NCBI GenBank assembly: GCA_024449915.1
Contig: JAMZAV010000445.1
Span: 434,001 to 498,000 of the forward strand
Length of the DNA stretch: 64,000 nucleotides
From: Sweltsa coloradensis
Lineage: Eukaryota > Arthropoda > Insecta > Plecoptera > Chloroperlidae
Direction of reading: 5' to 3'
Numbering within the stretch: position 1 is the stretch's first letter; each line of letters begins with the position of its first letter. The notes under the pieces are model-generated. The model saw only the letters and a program-made list of their open reading frames with translations, ran no database searches and was not told the origin of the DNA. This document shows, one piece after another, positions 1 to 11,618 of this stretch. A program made the translations under genes and the position numbers.

Positions 1-660
1 TGCATATTAACCTAACCTATCGGTTCTCCGAACAGAGTTTTGTTTTACATATCTTCTCTTTTGTGTCCGCGTAAATTAGCATAGCTTCTAATTAGTTTGT
101 GTTGCGTGTAGTAAGAGACTCACGAGATTGTTGATTGCTCAGTGGGTTTCAATTATTGAATCGTATCCTAAAAACCCAAAAGAAGATACCTATGGCAATA
201 TGATAGGTATGTTTTTAAACGTTAGTTTTTGCTGCAGAAAGTGGAACTTACATATACTGATACAGAGGGAATCAAATCAAAGTATTTGATGTTAACGATA
301 ATATCTTATTTTTTTCAAATACCAGAACAATATTTGTTTTACTTCTTTTTTTGCTTTTTGATATCAAGTTTAATTTTCAAACATTGATTTTAAATATCGC
401 TTTGTGACGATATGTATCTTGCATGTGGTCGTCCTTTGTAAATCAGTTTTAATAACTGAAAAGGATGAACGTTAAATAAATAAATAAAAGCCTGTAAAAT
501 CACATTTGCCCAGCTTGCCGTAAAATCGAAGATGGTGATCGACGTGTCTTGCATGCCCCTATCTCCACGTGCAGCCTCCTAAAGCTGAGCTCTGATTGGC
601 TGACAGTAATCCACCTGTTACGGCCACCGTGCTACAAACATTTCGCATTTGTATTTATTA
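1..660. other. AT-rich non-coding stretch
   Basis: No coding frame, splice pattern or RNA gene was recognised. The interval is AT-rich and, apart from the ATTT-tailed repeat listed separately (about 408-487), looks unique within this window. It ends at the outer edge of the left arm of the long inverted repeat. Confidence 0.5.
408..487 (-). repeat. Truncated ATTT-tailed retroposon-like repeat
   Basis: The reverse complement of this segment matches repeats at 4515-4680, 35545-35605 and 49995-50190. All share a TTTATTTATTTA run followed by an 'AACGT(C)TATCC...CAGTT..AACTGA.TTACAAAGGA' block (written with gaps). The short tandem tail next to a conserved block fits the 3' end of a SINE or LINE. 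Only the tail-proximal ~75 bp is present. Confidence 0.5.
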
Positions 661-1678
661 TTTATAAATAATACATCAGTTTAACCGTTGGGTGACTAGT
701 GTTCAGAGTAATAGCTTTTACCGGCTTCAGCCTGCTCACTTGTAGGCTACCTACACGTTAGAGCGCGCTAGTTGTGACACTGATAGTCGCCCAACCTAGC
801 AGTCAAGAAGGAAGTTAATTGGTTGCCGGTCACTTCTGCTCAGTCAACAATTCGATCCTAGCGCTTGTAGCGCATGCTAGTGTGACTACTTCAACACTAA
901 TGACGCGCAAATTTTGAATTTGTATTTGAAATCAGATAACTTGATGCTTCTTTGCTCAAAATCCAAGGTTGGTAAAAATTATTGTTGCGATGTATTTGCT
1001 GCGCATTTATCACGTTATTATTATACAATGTATTTTTTTTACAGGTTGATAGTTAGGCCTATATAAAACAATATTAAATTGTTTACTACTGAGCCTTCCT
1101 TGGGCCAATTATTTTATTTGATATGATGTTGGGTGAGAGCATCAACATACAAAAACAACACAATAGTATTTAAACATCATCCCGTATTTATGTGTTTTGG
1201 AGTTGCAAGTTATTTATGTGTTATTAAAACAAATTGCTGGAGACATTTCGCCCGCGCGAATATATTGGTTGCCTTATTAAATAATAAATGTCCTAATTAA
1301 TTAATTAATTAATTAAAAATATGATACCCTGGGTCTCGAAAGCCTAAAATTAGAAATTTATATCAAGTTATTATTTAGGTACAGACACAGGATGGTAAAT
1401 AACTGTAAAATAAATGTTAAATGAGTTCCCGAGATTATTTTAACATTAAATATTCGTTCCTAGCCAAAATACTGCAGTGTTGTTGTAACAACTGTAAGAT
1501 ACAATTTGTATTTGTTTTACGATGATAGACTTGGCTGCGTCGAGTGAAATATAAATTAGAGTGAAATGTAAAAATTATCAATTTTTTTTTTGCGAAATAA
1601 CACTATATAGGCATAATCGTTAAAAAAAAGTACAAAGAGTCATTTCCCTTAGCTAGATGAAATTGTCGCTCTCCATTA
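661..1678 (+). repeat. Left arm of ~1-kb inverted repeat
   Basis: The segment is the reverse complement of 9569-10640 over essentially its whole length. Recognisable shared blocks include the AACCGTTGGGTGACTAGTGT edge, a CGCTTGTAGCGCATGC block, the cluster around 910-970, and the inner block ending near the CGCTCTCCATTA at 1667-1678. The arms diverge by scattered substitutions and indels. It may be the terminal repeat of one large element or one of two inverted copies of a dispersed repeat; no coding sequence is visible in the arm. Confidence 0.75.
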
Positions 1679-2937
1679 GACACAATAAACGCATTTTATT
1701 TTTGACGTTTGCCCTCTTGTTTTGTTTGCAATAAAAAACGGCGTCTATCTATCTTCTTTAGCCTCCCGGGAATAGTGAAGATATAATAATGTAGCTTTAA
1801 TATATTGTGTTGTGAATGTGATAGCAATTGGTTGTAAAAGATCCTGCTAGTTGTAGACCCTGAGCCACCGTCAAGAAGAAAGTTGGTATAGTTTCTAAAC
1901 TTATTCCCGGTTGGGGAACATATTTACGTAAATATGGACGCAACAACACATTTCAACAACTCCAACTTCCAAGAAGATTTTCTTTGACTAAAACAGGCCA
2001 ACAAATACGTTGATAAACACGCAAGTAAGTAAATTGGTTGAATGTCACACTCATTATTTTATCTTTGTGGTGACGGAACAGTTAACAAAAGCCTTTCAAA
2101 CAATTGCTGAAGAATTCCTTGGAAATGCGCGTCGCTATCCGAATGGTCACTCTCCAGTCCCATGTTGCCATTCAAATAATGCAACAGGCAACAGCGCATA
2201 ACGTGATCGCTGTGGAAGAGGACGGAAAGCATCTCGTCGGTCGGAGGATCCCATATCAGTCTCAGATGGCTTGCCCGGATGGCCTTGTTTTGAGTTTACA
2301 TGATGTGATGAGTGATTGCATCATTACGTCATCGTGACACTAGTCGGGGGGGGGGGGGGAAGACGGGGGTGTAACATCGAAAGGTTTCATGTTAAGTTGT
2401 ATAATTTTCTTAGTACTTTATTATTATTTCCGTACATTGTTGTTAAATTAATTTGATTTGCCGGTCGTCGCTAAATTAACCCATGCCTGGGTTAACAGCC
2501 CCATCAGTACGTCAAACTCCCGACCCTAGATGGGGAAACTTTTTTGGAAGGGGAGATCCTCAAAAGAGCATAGCACTTGTTAACCCAACGATGATGATGA
2601 TACCAATGATACCAATGATACCCCACAAACAACAAGCGATCGAATATAACTTAGTGTCAACTAAGTCTACTAATTACTGTTAACCTAAAATATTGAGTGC
2701 AAAAAATGCTCAATGTCACAACCACCTTACATTATAATTACACAGTATATTTATATTTATATTTTATAGAAAGATTACAAAAAATGCCTTAAAAAAGCCG
2801 CAATATTGGGAGTACATAAAATAAATTGAAAAATAGTTTTGTTCTTCTAAAAAAACTATAATATTATGATGTTTTTACTACAAAACTACTGTTTTATAGT
2901 TATTTCTAGTGTTGGGTAAGTTCCTCTATATAGCCAA
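1679..2937. other. Non-coding interior of the long inverted repeat
   Basis: No frame here looks like a real exon; the longest open frames are under 80 codons and have no recognisable domain. A run of G occurs at 2345-2358. The stretch 2590-2625 is a short GATGATGA/ACCAATGAT microsatellite. No repeat family shared with the rest of the window was recognised. Confidence 0.4.
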
Positions 2938-3245
2938 CCAACACTACTGCAACAACAATGCAACATGCGAACCGAAATGAAGGGCAAGTCTCAGGTTGTC
3001 TAGGATACCAACAAAAATACACATTGCACAATGTTTTAAATTAAAAAGTCGTGGTTATGGAATCTATCTAACAATTTTAATTTTACACTCACATTTGAAT
3101 GTAAGCGCGACTTTGCGACTAGTTTATTCCTAGAAATGTGTTGTGTTTGTACTTTTTAGTGTTTTGGTATCATAGCCTAAGACATACTTGTGGCTTGCCT
3201 TCATTTCGGTTCGCATGTTGCATTGTTGTAGTAAAGCGTTGCTAT
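2938..3245. repeat. Foldback repeat, ~85-bp arms
   Basis: The left arm (about 2938-3025) and the right arm (about 3155-3245) are reverse complements; the clearest shared core is TGCAACATGCGAACCGAAAT on the left and its complement on the right. The ~130-bp centre is AT-rich. The structure fits a short foldback/MITE-like element. No target-site duplication could be fixed by eye. Confidence 0.65.
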
Positions 3246-3295
3246 ACTTGCCTATGCCTATCACATTCACAATGGGCTAAACTAGGCCATTTCGC

Positions 3296-3335
3296 GAACG
3301 TTTTTTCCAATCGCGTTGATGGATGAGCTTTTATA
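3296..3335 (-). repeat. M1-family terminal fragment
   Basis: The block GCGTTGATGGATGAGCTTTT is the same terminal segment that ends the M1 elements at 14485, 15323, 34544 and 47269. Only this terminus is recognisable here, so it is a truncated remnant. Confidence 0.5.
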
Positions 3336-3459
3336 GTTGATTATTTTTATCCAATGGATTAATATTTCAAGTCGTCATTGTTGTAGAAAATGTCGTCATT
3401 ATCAAGACAAGAGCAAAAGTGAACCATGTCTGCCTTCAACAATGCGAGGCGCGACCGAC

Positions 3460-3960
3460 TGCGAGTCTGAAAGACCCGAAACTAGAGGCGAGCTCTGGCA
3501 GCCGTCCTAGCAACGAAGCACATAATAAATTTCAGAGTTGTTCTGAATCGGCCTTGTTGATTCTGGCGTTGATTCGCGGGTGTTCGCACTGTCCATACCA
3601 CTGATTGCTATTTCCTATTAAAATATCGATATTTGGTTGGTTATCGCTCACTCGTCGATTGCGTCGGGGGCCTGCAGGGTTGGCTTGGTCGCTTTGATTT
3701 AAAGTCCCCCACTGAAAATCAGTTATATAACTGAGTGGGTAGACTCTAAATAAAATGTATTTATTTTATTTTTATTTAATCGTCGTCGGGGACACCTCCT
3801 CCTTCCCTTGACGACCTCCCCGACGACGAGACAATGACACCACGAACGACGACAAAGACAATGACGACCGCGACGTGAGAAACTCCCCTTCCTCCCCTTA
3901 CCAGTGTCTGGTTCTGACAGCATGGACCCCTCCTCGCCATATCCCCTAGGCTAAAGTCGG
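3460..3960 (-). repeat. Dispersed repeat fragments (R3 and R4 families)
   Basis: Two families are interleaved. The blocks 3465-3510 and 3779-3960 are the reverse complement of 11270-11490 (the R3 family, also at 44105-44235). They include a low-complexity GTCGTC/GACGAC-rich tract that produces spurious open frames. The block 3632-3750 matches, in reverse, intronic sequence at 13728-13860 and 23010-23130 (R4), marked by a conserved AGTCACATAACTGATTTTCA-like core. No coding function is suggested. Confidence 0.55.
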
Positions 3961-4514
3961 TGTCAAGGGAAGGTTGCGCCAAGGCAGGTAAACTTCTCCG
4001 CCGCGCTCTTCCCCCACCGTGCGGCTCGGCTACTCGACAGGAGTGAACGACTATTTACATTCCGCAGAGATGGCCCGTCAAGATAATGGTAATTGGCTAC
4101 ATAAGAAATTTAAAAACTCGCATTTTTGTTGTTTTGTAACTTTTATCGAATTATTTGGATTAATGAAGAAAAACTAACATACCCTCGTTTTTTAATCACA
4201 AAAAAACACCAGAAATTAAGCTATGTAAACACGTTAATTAAACACATGTAGTTTTTAGCTACGGTGATAAGATTATGCAAGCTGTCAAATTGAAATCTAA
4301 GACTTGGGTTTTCCACAACTCATCACATGTCTCATAGAACTTCTCTTCAACTGCACAGTGTAATTTCCACAAATCTGACCAGTGGGAAATTTGTGTCTGC
4401 TGTGTTTTGCTCCCACAACTCGTTTCATTGTTCTCGATCTCCAAACACAGGTTCTCGTGTACCGATATGCTCCAACAATGTTGTTATTTTAATTCACAAA
4501 TATTAATTATTTTT

Positions 4515-4690
4515 ATTTTTGTTTATTTATTTAACGTCTATCCTATTCAGTTATAAAAACTGAGTTACAAAGGAGGACAACTAAATAAATCTAATTACAT
4601 AGATGCAGACAGAACAATGAACTACATTTAAGTAAATATTTGAAATAGTAATATTACAACAATGCATTAAAAACTTAAATTAAATTAATA
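4515..4690 (+). repeat. ATTT-tailed retroposon-like repeat
   Basis: About 170 bp match 49995-50190 closely. They start with an ATTTATTTA run and continue through a GTCTATCCTATTCAGTTA core, a GGAGGACAACTAAATAAATC core and a short AATGAACTA block. Two full copies plus two truncated ones in this window indicate a dispersed family. Family identity is unknown. Confidence 0.55.
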
Positions 4691-5003
4691 ATAGTTGTTC
4701 GATATATTTTTAAATGTTTTTCAATTTAAATTGCTAATATATCTGTGAAAGTCCTGTAGAGTATTATTATAAGATGATCGATAGTTGTTTGCAAATGTTT
4801 TTTTCCATAAGTTATCTTTATTCTTATTTATTTTCAAGTAGGCTACTGTATGTGGCGTATTTAACGGTGTACATTTTAATAAAGTTGAATTTGCAGATAT
4901 GTTTACAATGGCCCTGTGGTTAATGTGAATCTTAGCTAGTCAACGATTTCATTTACTGACAAGGCACTTATTGTTTATGGTATTAATGCCTTAATTATTT
5001 ACA

Positions 5004-5612
5004 AAATTGTTGTATGCATTTTAATTCACCATCAGTGTTTTATTACGTTATATTATTACATTGAATAACACTTCATCGTCACCGTGATTGTTATCAAACA
5101 TTCAACACAACTCTGCCACTCATCTGCCACACTCACTCATTCACTCACTCACTATTTCGACATAGATTATTACATAATCTTATCACCAAAGCTAAAAACT
5201 ACATGCGTTTAATTTACACGTGTTTACATAGCTTAATTTTTGGGTTTTTTTGTGATTCAAAATCGAGGGTTTGTTAGTTTTTCTTCAATAATCCAAATAA
5301 TTCGATAAATTGTTGTATGCATTTTAATTCACCATCAGTGTTTTATTACGTTATATTATTACATTGAACAACACTTCATCGTCACCGTGATTGTTATCAA
5401 ACATTCAACACAACTCTGCCACTCACTCACTCACTCACTCACTCACTCACTCACTCACTTACTATTTCGACATAGATTATTACATAATCTTATCAATCAT
5501 CAAAGCTAAAAACTACAATTGTGTTTAATTTACATGTGTTTACATAGCTCAATTTCTGGTGTTTTTTGTGATTAAAAAACGAGGGTATGTTAGTTTTTCT
5601 TCAATAATCCAA
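5004..5612 (+). repeat. Tandem duplication, period 303 bp
   Basis: The unit 5004-5306 is repeated directly at 5307-5612, starting at AAATTGTTGTATGCATTTTA in both. Each unit contains a CACT/CACTCA microsatellite (5130-5152 and 5425-5462), longer in the second unit. Each unit also carries the inner part of the right foldback arm, so the duplication happened inside the foldback element. Confidence 0.8.
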
Positions 5613-6059
5613 ATAATTTGAAAAAAGTTACAAAACAACAAAAATGCGAGTTTTTAAATTTCTTATGAAGCCAGTTACCATTATCTTGACGGGCCATCTC
5701 TGTGGAATGTCAATAGTCGTTCATCCTGTCGAGTAGCCGAGCCGCATGGTGGGGGAAGAGCGCGGCGGAGAAGTTTACCTGCCTCGGCGCAACCTTCCCT
5801 TGACACCGACTTTAGAGTGGTGCATTATGACCTAACGGTTGTTGCGTCAAATATAAAAAAAAACACAGAACCGAACCGTCACGAGTCTCGTTAGCCGCGA
5901 AACGGTGTGGGGCGGCGAGATCACATCGACCCATCGTTGACCCTAAAAGCATGATTTTTATGAGAAATATACCTTTGATTGTCCCCAAAATAATAAAATA
6001 TACAAGTTCCGTGATTTCTAACGTTCCCATAAAGTTTCATCGAGATCGGAGAAGCCGTT

Positions 6060-6302
6060 TGCCCGGTCGCGGGCCAAATGTCACGAAAATGTCGCATTAA
6101 AATCGAAACAAATCGTAAAAGTACGATATTCATGAGAAATATTTCTTCGATTGTACCCAAAATTGTGGAAGGTCCCCTCCAAACTTCATCAAGATCGGAT
6201 GTGCTGTTTGCCCCGTAGAGTGCTAACGAACAAAAAAAAAACACCAGAGCTATTCTTCTCAAGGGTAAGTGAAATTGAAATCTTCGCTACGCTCATCCAA
6301 TT
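6060..6302 (-). mobile_element. M1-family element fragment
   Basis: The segment shares the M1 core (GGGCCAAATGTCACGAAAAT, a GTACGATATTCATGAGAAAT block and a CATCAAGATCG block) and ends with the M1 terminus TTCGCTACGCTCATCCAATT at 6302. The opposite end with the CTAG-hairpin terminus is missing. Confidence 0.6.
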
Positions 6303-7542
6303 AGTACACACGTTCGCATACAGATTCCAAATTTTATTCTAATGTTTTATTTATGAATGGCGAAAACGCGTGGAGAACAAGAAAACAATAACGTGTATGC
6401 ATAATATCTAATGCAGAAGGAGATAAATAAAATTCGGAATGGGAATTATTAATCACGCAAAGCCCCGAAACATACAAAACGCGTGTCTCTATAATCGCAA
6501 AAGTAATCCGCATCGTCAACCGAATCGAATTAAAACTTTTAATTTCATGACATACCGCAAATTCGCGAACATTGTAATGACGTTGTTTACTGGCCTGCGC
6601 TTTATTGATTTTGCAAGTTTTGTAATTTTTGGGGGCAATAGCCGTTAATCATTGTGTAATTATTTAAAGGCTTGTTAGAAAAGGTCTCATACCACACATA
6701 ACCGACTTAGTGTATGCATATAATTTACAGAATTACAGAAGCGAAGGTGCGATTCATCAACATAAATCCATTGTTCGGCACGTCGGCCACACCAAAAAAG
6801 CGTTTTACGAATGATAGGAATTAAACCATTTAAATTATCTGTTGATCATTACAATGTTGTACAAATACAATACTAAATCAGTTCTGTGACTTGAGTGGAT
6901 AGACTCTAAATACGATTTTATTTTATTTTACAAGCCCTAATTATGATATCATATTTTCAGCCATATGGGGCATAGAGCTCATAAGTCACAAGCGTCCAGA
7001 TGGCATAGGCCTACATTGGAATGCTGCCGGATGCGTCGGTCTAAGGATGCGTTGAGTGCACGTCTATTTACAAACAATCAGAGTTTATTGATAGTCTCAA
7101 GGGAATGCGATAATTAGGACGCGAGCTCCATTTAATCCAGGAACACTAGCCATTGTCAAAATCAACTATCGGGAAAACATCTCCATATGCGTTTGGGAAA
7201 CTACAAATAAATTTACTTCAACCAAAAACCCAAGCGTTTATACACCTACAATTAGGCTATATTAAAATAGATACAATGTTGATTCGTGATAGCTGGTGAT
7301 AGATTTACCGATCTTCACTGGCGTAAGTCAGAAGAATATACCAACTCTATAACACAAAATATACAAAGTATATTTTAATCTGCTATTTAAATTACGTGAA
7401 ATAAAACTTGGCAACACAGATTTATAAATTACTATTCAAGGGATGAATACACACAAAATAATAAATGTTACGGTATTGTTGCGTTGGTTAAAATAATTGC
7501 ACATTGTGGCGACATTCAAGGCATGATGACACTATCTCTATG
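6303..7542. other. Non-coding stretch
   Basis: Short open frames around 6334-6648 lack any recognisable domain or splice context. A block at 6885-6945 resembles the R4 family (GAGTGGATAGACTCTAAATA, also near 3740). Nothing else could be identified. Confidence 0.35.
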
Positions 7543-8116
7543 TGCGTTTACTTGCGAGTAGAACACATTGTTCTCTTCGAGAGCGGAGTTCTTTTGTATG
7601 TCAGCTAATTGAATTCTATACAATTTCAGATTCCGAAGAGCTACACGGCCGATGTATGACAATAGGATTAATCATTATTAAAATTAAAATAAAATGCTGT
7701 GACAAAAATGTATGATTTTTTGTAAGTTTTATCCACTTTGAACGGAAAAAATCGGCCTTTATTTACGGGTTTTAAGTATTTTGTTATTATCCAAAATAAT
7801 GTATATAAAATGCTTAAAACCCGTAAATGATGTCCGATTTTTTTCATTCATAGTGGATAAAACTTACAAAAATCATACATTTTTGTAATAGCATTTGATT
7901 TTGATTTTAATAATGACTTCAAGAGTTAAGGTTTTATTGGATAAATTATTATTACTTTATGAATTAAATATTTTTATGACATCCTTGTCTAATCTTATTC
8001 TCATCTTCGGGCTTGTTGCTTCTCGGTATCTGAAATTGTATATATATTTCATTAGCTGACATACAAAAGAACTCCGCTCCGAAAGAACAATGTGTTCTAC
8101 TCGCGAGTAAACGCAC
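7543..8116. repeat. Near-perfect palindrome / foldback element
   Basis: The centre is close to 7800. The inner arms (about 7690-7790 and 7810-7915) pair through blocks such as ACGGGTTTTAAG/CTTAAAACCCGT and AAAAATGTATGATTTTTGTA-like sequence. The outer arms pair TGCGTTTACTTGCGAGTAGA (7543-) with its complement ending at 8116. The right arm has ~60-70 bp that do not pair. There is no open frame; it is a MITE-like foldback. Confidence 0.75.
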
Positions 8117-8494
8117 TTAACAATGCGCCGCAAATGACCGCGAGATTTTTTTAAAACTCAGATTATATTTTTAACTATGTCTTGGTCATTGAGACTATTT
8201 AGGGATACGAAACTCGACTTTTACTACCCGGGTACCCGTCCACATTACCGGCGGACGCGGTTACAAAAAAATTACAGTCACAAATTACACAGAAATCGTG
8301 TGAATGATACGTTCAAAAAGTGAAAAGAGAAAAGTAAACAGAATAAGGCTATTCTAAACCAGTAAATAACAAACTTGTCAACAAAGCCACCTGACTAGTA
8401 ATAATCAATCAATTTCATCCTTTGAATCATATCTAAAACAATACCAATTGATTGACGTTTCATGGTGATTTACCGACTTTTCCTCATTCATCAT

Positions 8495-8890
8495 TCTTAT
8501 TATTTCGTTTTTTTTTCAAAAGAATATGCTCAATTGGCAGTGGGGGGGGGAAAAAATTTGACATTTGCAGCTTTTATTATTTTCACAGCCGGTTTTTATG
8601 CTTTTGGCACATTTATGATTTCTGCCACCTTTTCTGAAAATTTACCAAACACAATCAACCTTAAATCATTTTACTTTTTCTTTTTTTTTTATAAGACCAA
8701 GGTTTGCTATTGAAAAGAAAGTTAATTTAAAAAAAAAAAACCCCCAAATTTCTTTTTCTTTTGGCTTTGGGTTTTAGTTTTTTTGAAATTTTTTTTAAAA
8801 TTTTTTTTTTTCCCCCTTTTTAAAAAAAAAAAAATTTTTTTTTTTTTTTATTTTTTTTTTTTGTTTTTTTTTTTCCTTTTTTTCTTTTTT
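8495..8890. other. Homopolymer-dense, probably low-quality sequence
   Basis: The block contains G, A, C and especially T runs, with 8690-8885 almost entirely A and T homopolymers. Open frames here are artefacts of T runs read as Phe/Leu. The pattern looks like unreliable homopolymer calling or polishing failure rather than a biological microsatellite. A similar patch is at 9890-9975. Confidence 0.5.
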
Positions 8891-9568
8891 TTGAGACCGA
8901 TTTCTATTGAAAGGAAATTATGTTTCCCTTCGGTTTAATTTTTTGTCTATAACGGACTAAGCGGCTCTGTTTTGAGTTGAAATGGGAAAAGATTGAAATA
9001 CAATGCTGTTCAAATTACATAGCAGAAAAATCAAAGGAAAAAATTAAAATAATAAAAACATTTATATTTCATGTTTTTATCATCAAAAAACAGTTGAAAT
9101 TGTTTCTCTTTTCACTTTTTGGAATTTCCTAGTGTAACGCCCGCTGAACCGAGGCCATCGTGAGGGTGAGGGGGGGGGGGTCGTGGGGGGTGAGAGCGGA
9201 GCGATATAGAGATGGCCTTGGCTGAACCCGCTCATCCCAACGTGGGGCCCTAATGCTGTCCTATAAACAATGACGTGCGGATGAAGTTATTATAAGGAAC
9301 ACTTACTGTTCCTCTTGCATCTGCTTTATATCTTGTCACAAGGTCACGAGCGTTGGCCACAGTGGGGGTGGGGGCTGGGGCTAGAATGCGGCGAGCAGAT
9401 AATATTAAAGTGCGCTTTTGACTTCTAGCAGATTGAAAACATTAGAAAATTTTGGTAATAATTTATTACGCGGTATAATTGTGGAAGATCGCCCGACGGG
9501 TGAGACAGGAGGGCACAGGGTGGGAATTAACATAACGCTTTGGGATTGTGTAGACCCAATAATATGTT
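8891..9568. other. Non-coding stretch with G-rich tract
   Basis: A G-rich segment lies at 9160-9200 (a run of about 10 G followed by TCGTGGGGGG) and another at 9362-9384. No gene or shared repeat was recognised. The segment lies just inside the right arm of the long inverted repeat. Confidence 0.35.
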
Positions 9569-10640
9569 GTAATGGAGAGCGACAATTTCATCTAGCTAAG
9601 GGAAATGCCTTTTTGTACTTTTTTTTAACGATTATGGCTATATAGTGTTATTTCGCAAATAAAAAATAGAAATTTTTTACATTTCACTCTAATTTATATT
9701 TCACCCAAAGCAGCCTCCATCATCGTAAAAAAATTCAAATTGTATCTTACAGTTGTTACAACAACACAGCAGTCTTTTGGCTAGGAACGAATATTTAATG
9801 CCAAAATAATCTCGGGAACTCATTAACATTTTTTTTACAGTTATTTACCTCCTGTGTTAATAATAATAATAAATTCAATTTAGCTTTTTTGGCCATTTAT
9901 CATATTTTAAATTATAATTTAATTTTAAATTAATTGGGGGCCCCCAATTTATTATTTTTATTAAATTTTTTTTTCTTCTGAGGATTCCACATACTTTGGC
10001 TGAAACGTGCACACAACCAATATATTCGCGCGGCGAAATGTCCCCAGCAATTATTTTAAAAAAAAGATAAATAACTTACAACCCCAAAACACATAAATGC
10101 GGAATGATGTTTAAATACTAATTGCTTTCCCTTTTGTATTTTGATCCTCTCACCCAAAACATCATATCAAATAAATAATTGCCCCAAGGAAGGCTCAGTA
10201 GTAACAATGAAATTTTGTTTCATTTTAGACCTACTATCACCCTGTAAAAAAATAAAAATCATTATAAAATACGTGATAAATGCGCAGCAAATACATTCCC
10301 AACAAAAATTTTTCACCTAGCTTGGATTTTAAGCAAAGAAGCATCTTAATTTCAAACAGAGTTATTTGATTTTAAATACAAATTCAAAATTTGCGCGTCA
10401 TTAGTGTTGAAGTAGCTACACAAGCATGCGCTACAAGCGCTAGGATCGAATTGTTGACTGAGCAGAAGTGACCGGCAACCAATTACCTCCCTAGTTGTTC
10501 TGCTAGGTTGTGCAACATCAGTGCTAACAACTAGCGCGCTTAACGTGTAGGTAGCCCACAAGTGAGCAGGCTGAAGCCGGTAAAAAGCTATTACTCTGAG
10601 AACACTAGTCACCCAACGGTTTAACTATTTATAATAGAAA
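9569..10640 (-). repeat. Right arm of ~1-kb inverted repeat
   Basis: It is the reverse complement of 661-1678. The inner edge is at TAATGGAGAGCG (9570), and the outer edge passes CACCCAACGGTTTAACTATT near 10610-10630. Relative to the left arm it has an extra AT-rich, homopolymer-rich patch near 9855-9975. Open frames in it (e.g. 10352-10612) are incidental. Confidence 0.75.
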
Positions 10641-11224
10641 CTGGTTTTCTAACAATTTTAAATCCTGTCATTGTTTCGCTTGGGCCTCGTTCAACAACCT
10701 CGTTTATTTAATAATAATCTGAAAACAGAATTTCAAGAATCTAAAATATAATAATCATAGATATGAATCTCCTCTTCCTATTATCTAAAGTCAACATAAT
10801 GTTATGCCTTTTGAGCAGTTAACAATGAAATTTTGTTTTGTTTTATTTTCAAACAATTTTTGTGTAAAGATAATATAATAAAACACAAATTCATAGATCA
10901 TATCAAACAGTTTTCCGCCGGCTAACGAAATGAATGGATTTTATAACTCAACTTAATTCAGCTAACGGCATAGGGGAAGTATATATTATGCCCATAGCCC
11001 ATGTATTATGTTGTCACTACGGTAACAAAAATAGTCTGCTTGAAAACGTGGAGATCGACGTGCTCTGCAACTATTAATATTATATTACTCTTATAATATA
11101 TAATCATATGGCGTCGGTGATTTAGTCACTTCGTAAGACAGGCATCAGACAGATTTGTGCCTCCCCCTTTCAAACCCAGGGCAAAGATTCGGTGTTCATG
11201 ACCATGATTGTTTTTTGTTTATTT
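10641..11224. other. Non-coding stretch
   Basis: AT-rich sequence with no recognisable coding, RNA or repeat feature. It separates the long inverted repeat from the R3 repeat next to the duplicated gene locus. Confidence 0.35.
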
Positions 11225-11490
11225 GGATTAAGGGTGCGTCAACCGTTAGGTCATAATGCACCACTCTAGTCTATAGGGGATATGGGGAGGAGGGCCCATG
11301 CTGGTCAGAACCAGCCACGGGTAATGGAGGAAAGGGTGCTTCTCACATCGCGGTCGTCATCGTCTTTGTCATTGTCATCGTTCGTTGTGTCATTGTCATC
11401 GTCATCGGGGAATTCGCCAAGGGAAAAAGGAGGTGTCCCCGACGACTATTGCCAGAGCTCGCCTCTAGTTTCGGGGAGTAATATATACTC
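11225..11490 (+). repeat. R3-family dispersed repeat
   Basis: It opens with GCGTCAACCGTTAGGTCATA and contains GGGCCCATGCTGGTCAGAAC, both shared with 44105-44235. The TCATCG/GTCATC-rich tract and the CGAGCTC..CTAGTTTCGGG end match the reverse complement of 3465-3960. A short version of its start (GCGTCAACTGTAAGGCCATA) also occurs at 12650 and 17300. Confidence 0.6.
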
Positions 11491-11618
11491 CACTCTTACT
11501 AGCTGATGTTTGCGAGGTGGACTTTTTCTCTTGAATCGCTTTTTACGATTAGCAGAGCCATCTCTGGGCCAATTCTACCCCGGGCCCAGACGGGGGAATG
11601 ACCATGTTGACGTTATAT

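Larger units (their letters stand above)
3951..5815. repeat. Large foldback element with ~330-bp arms
   Basis: The left arm 3951-4277 is the reverse complement of the right arm 5485-5815, with a few mismatches. Shared landmarks are the CTAAAGTCGGTGTCAAGGGA edge, a CGGCTCGGCTACTCGACAGG block and the ACGAGGGTATGTTAGTTTTT block. The ~1.2-kb centre contains an ATTT-tailed repeat (4515-4680) and a tandem duplication (5004-5610). The arms lie next to R3-type sequence. The architecture is that of a non-autonomous foldback DNA transposon, with no transposase frame inside. Confidence 0.7.

Noticed and set aside
3723..3982. Minus-strand frames rich in Arg and Val
   Set aside because: They lie in the GTCGTC-type low-complexity tract of the R3 repeat, which recurs at 11340-11450.
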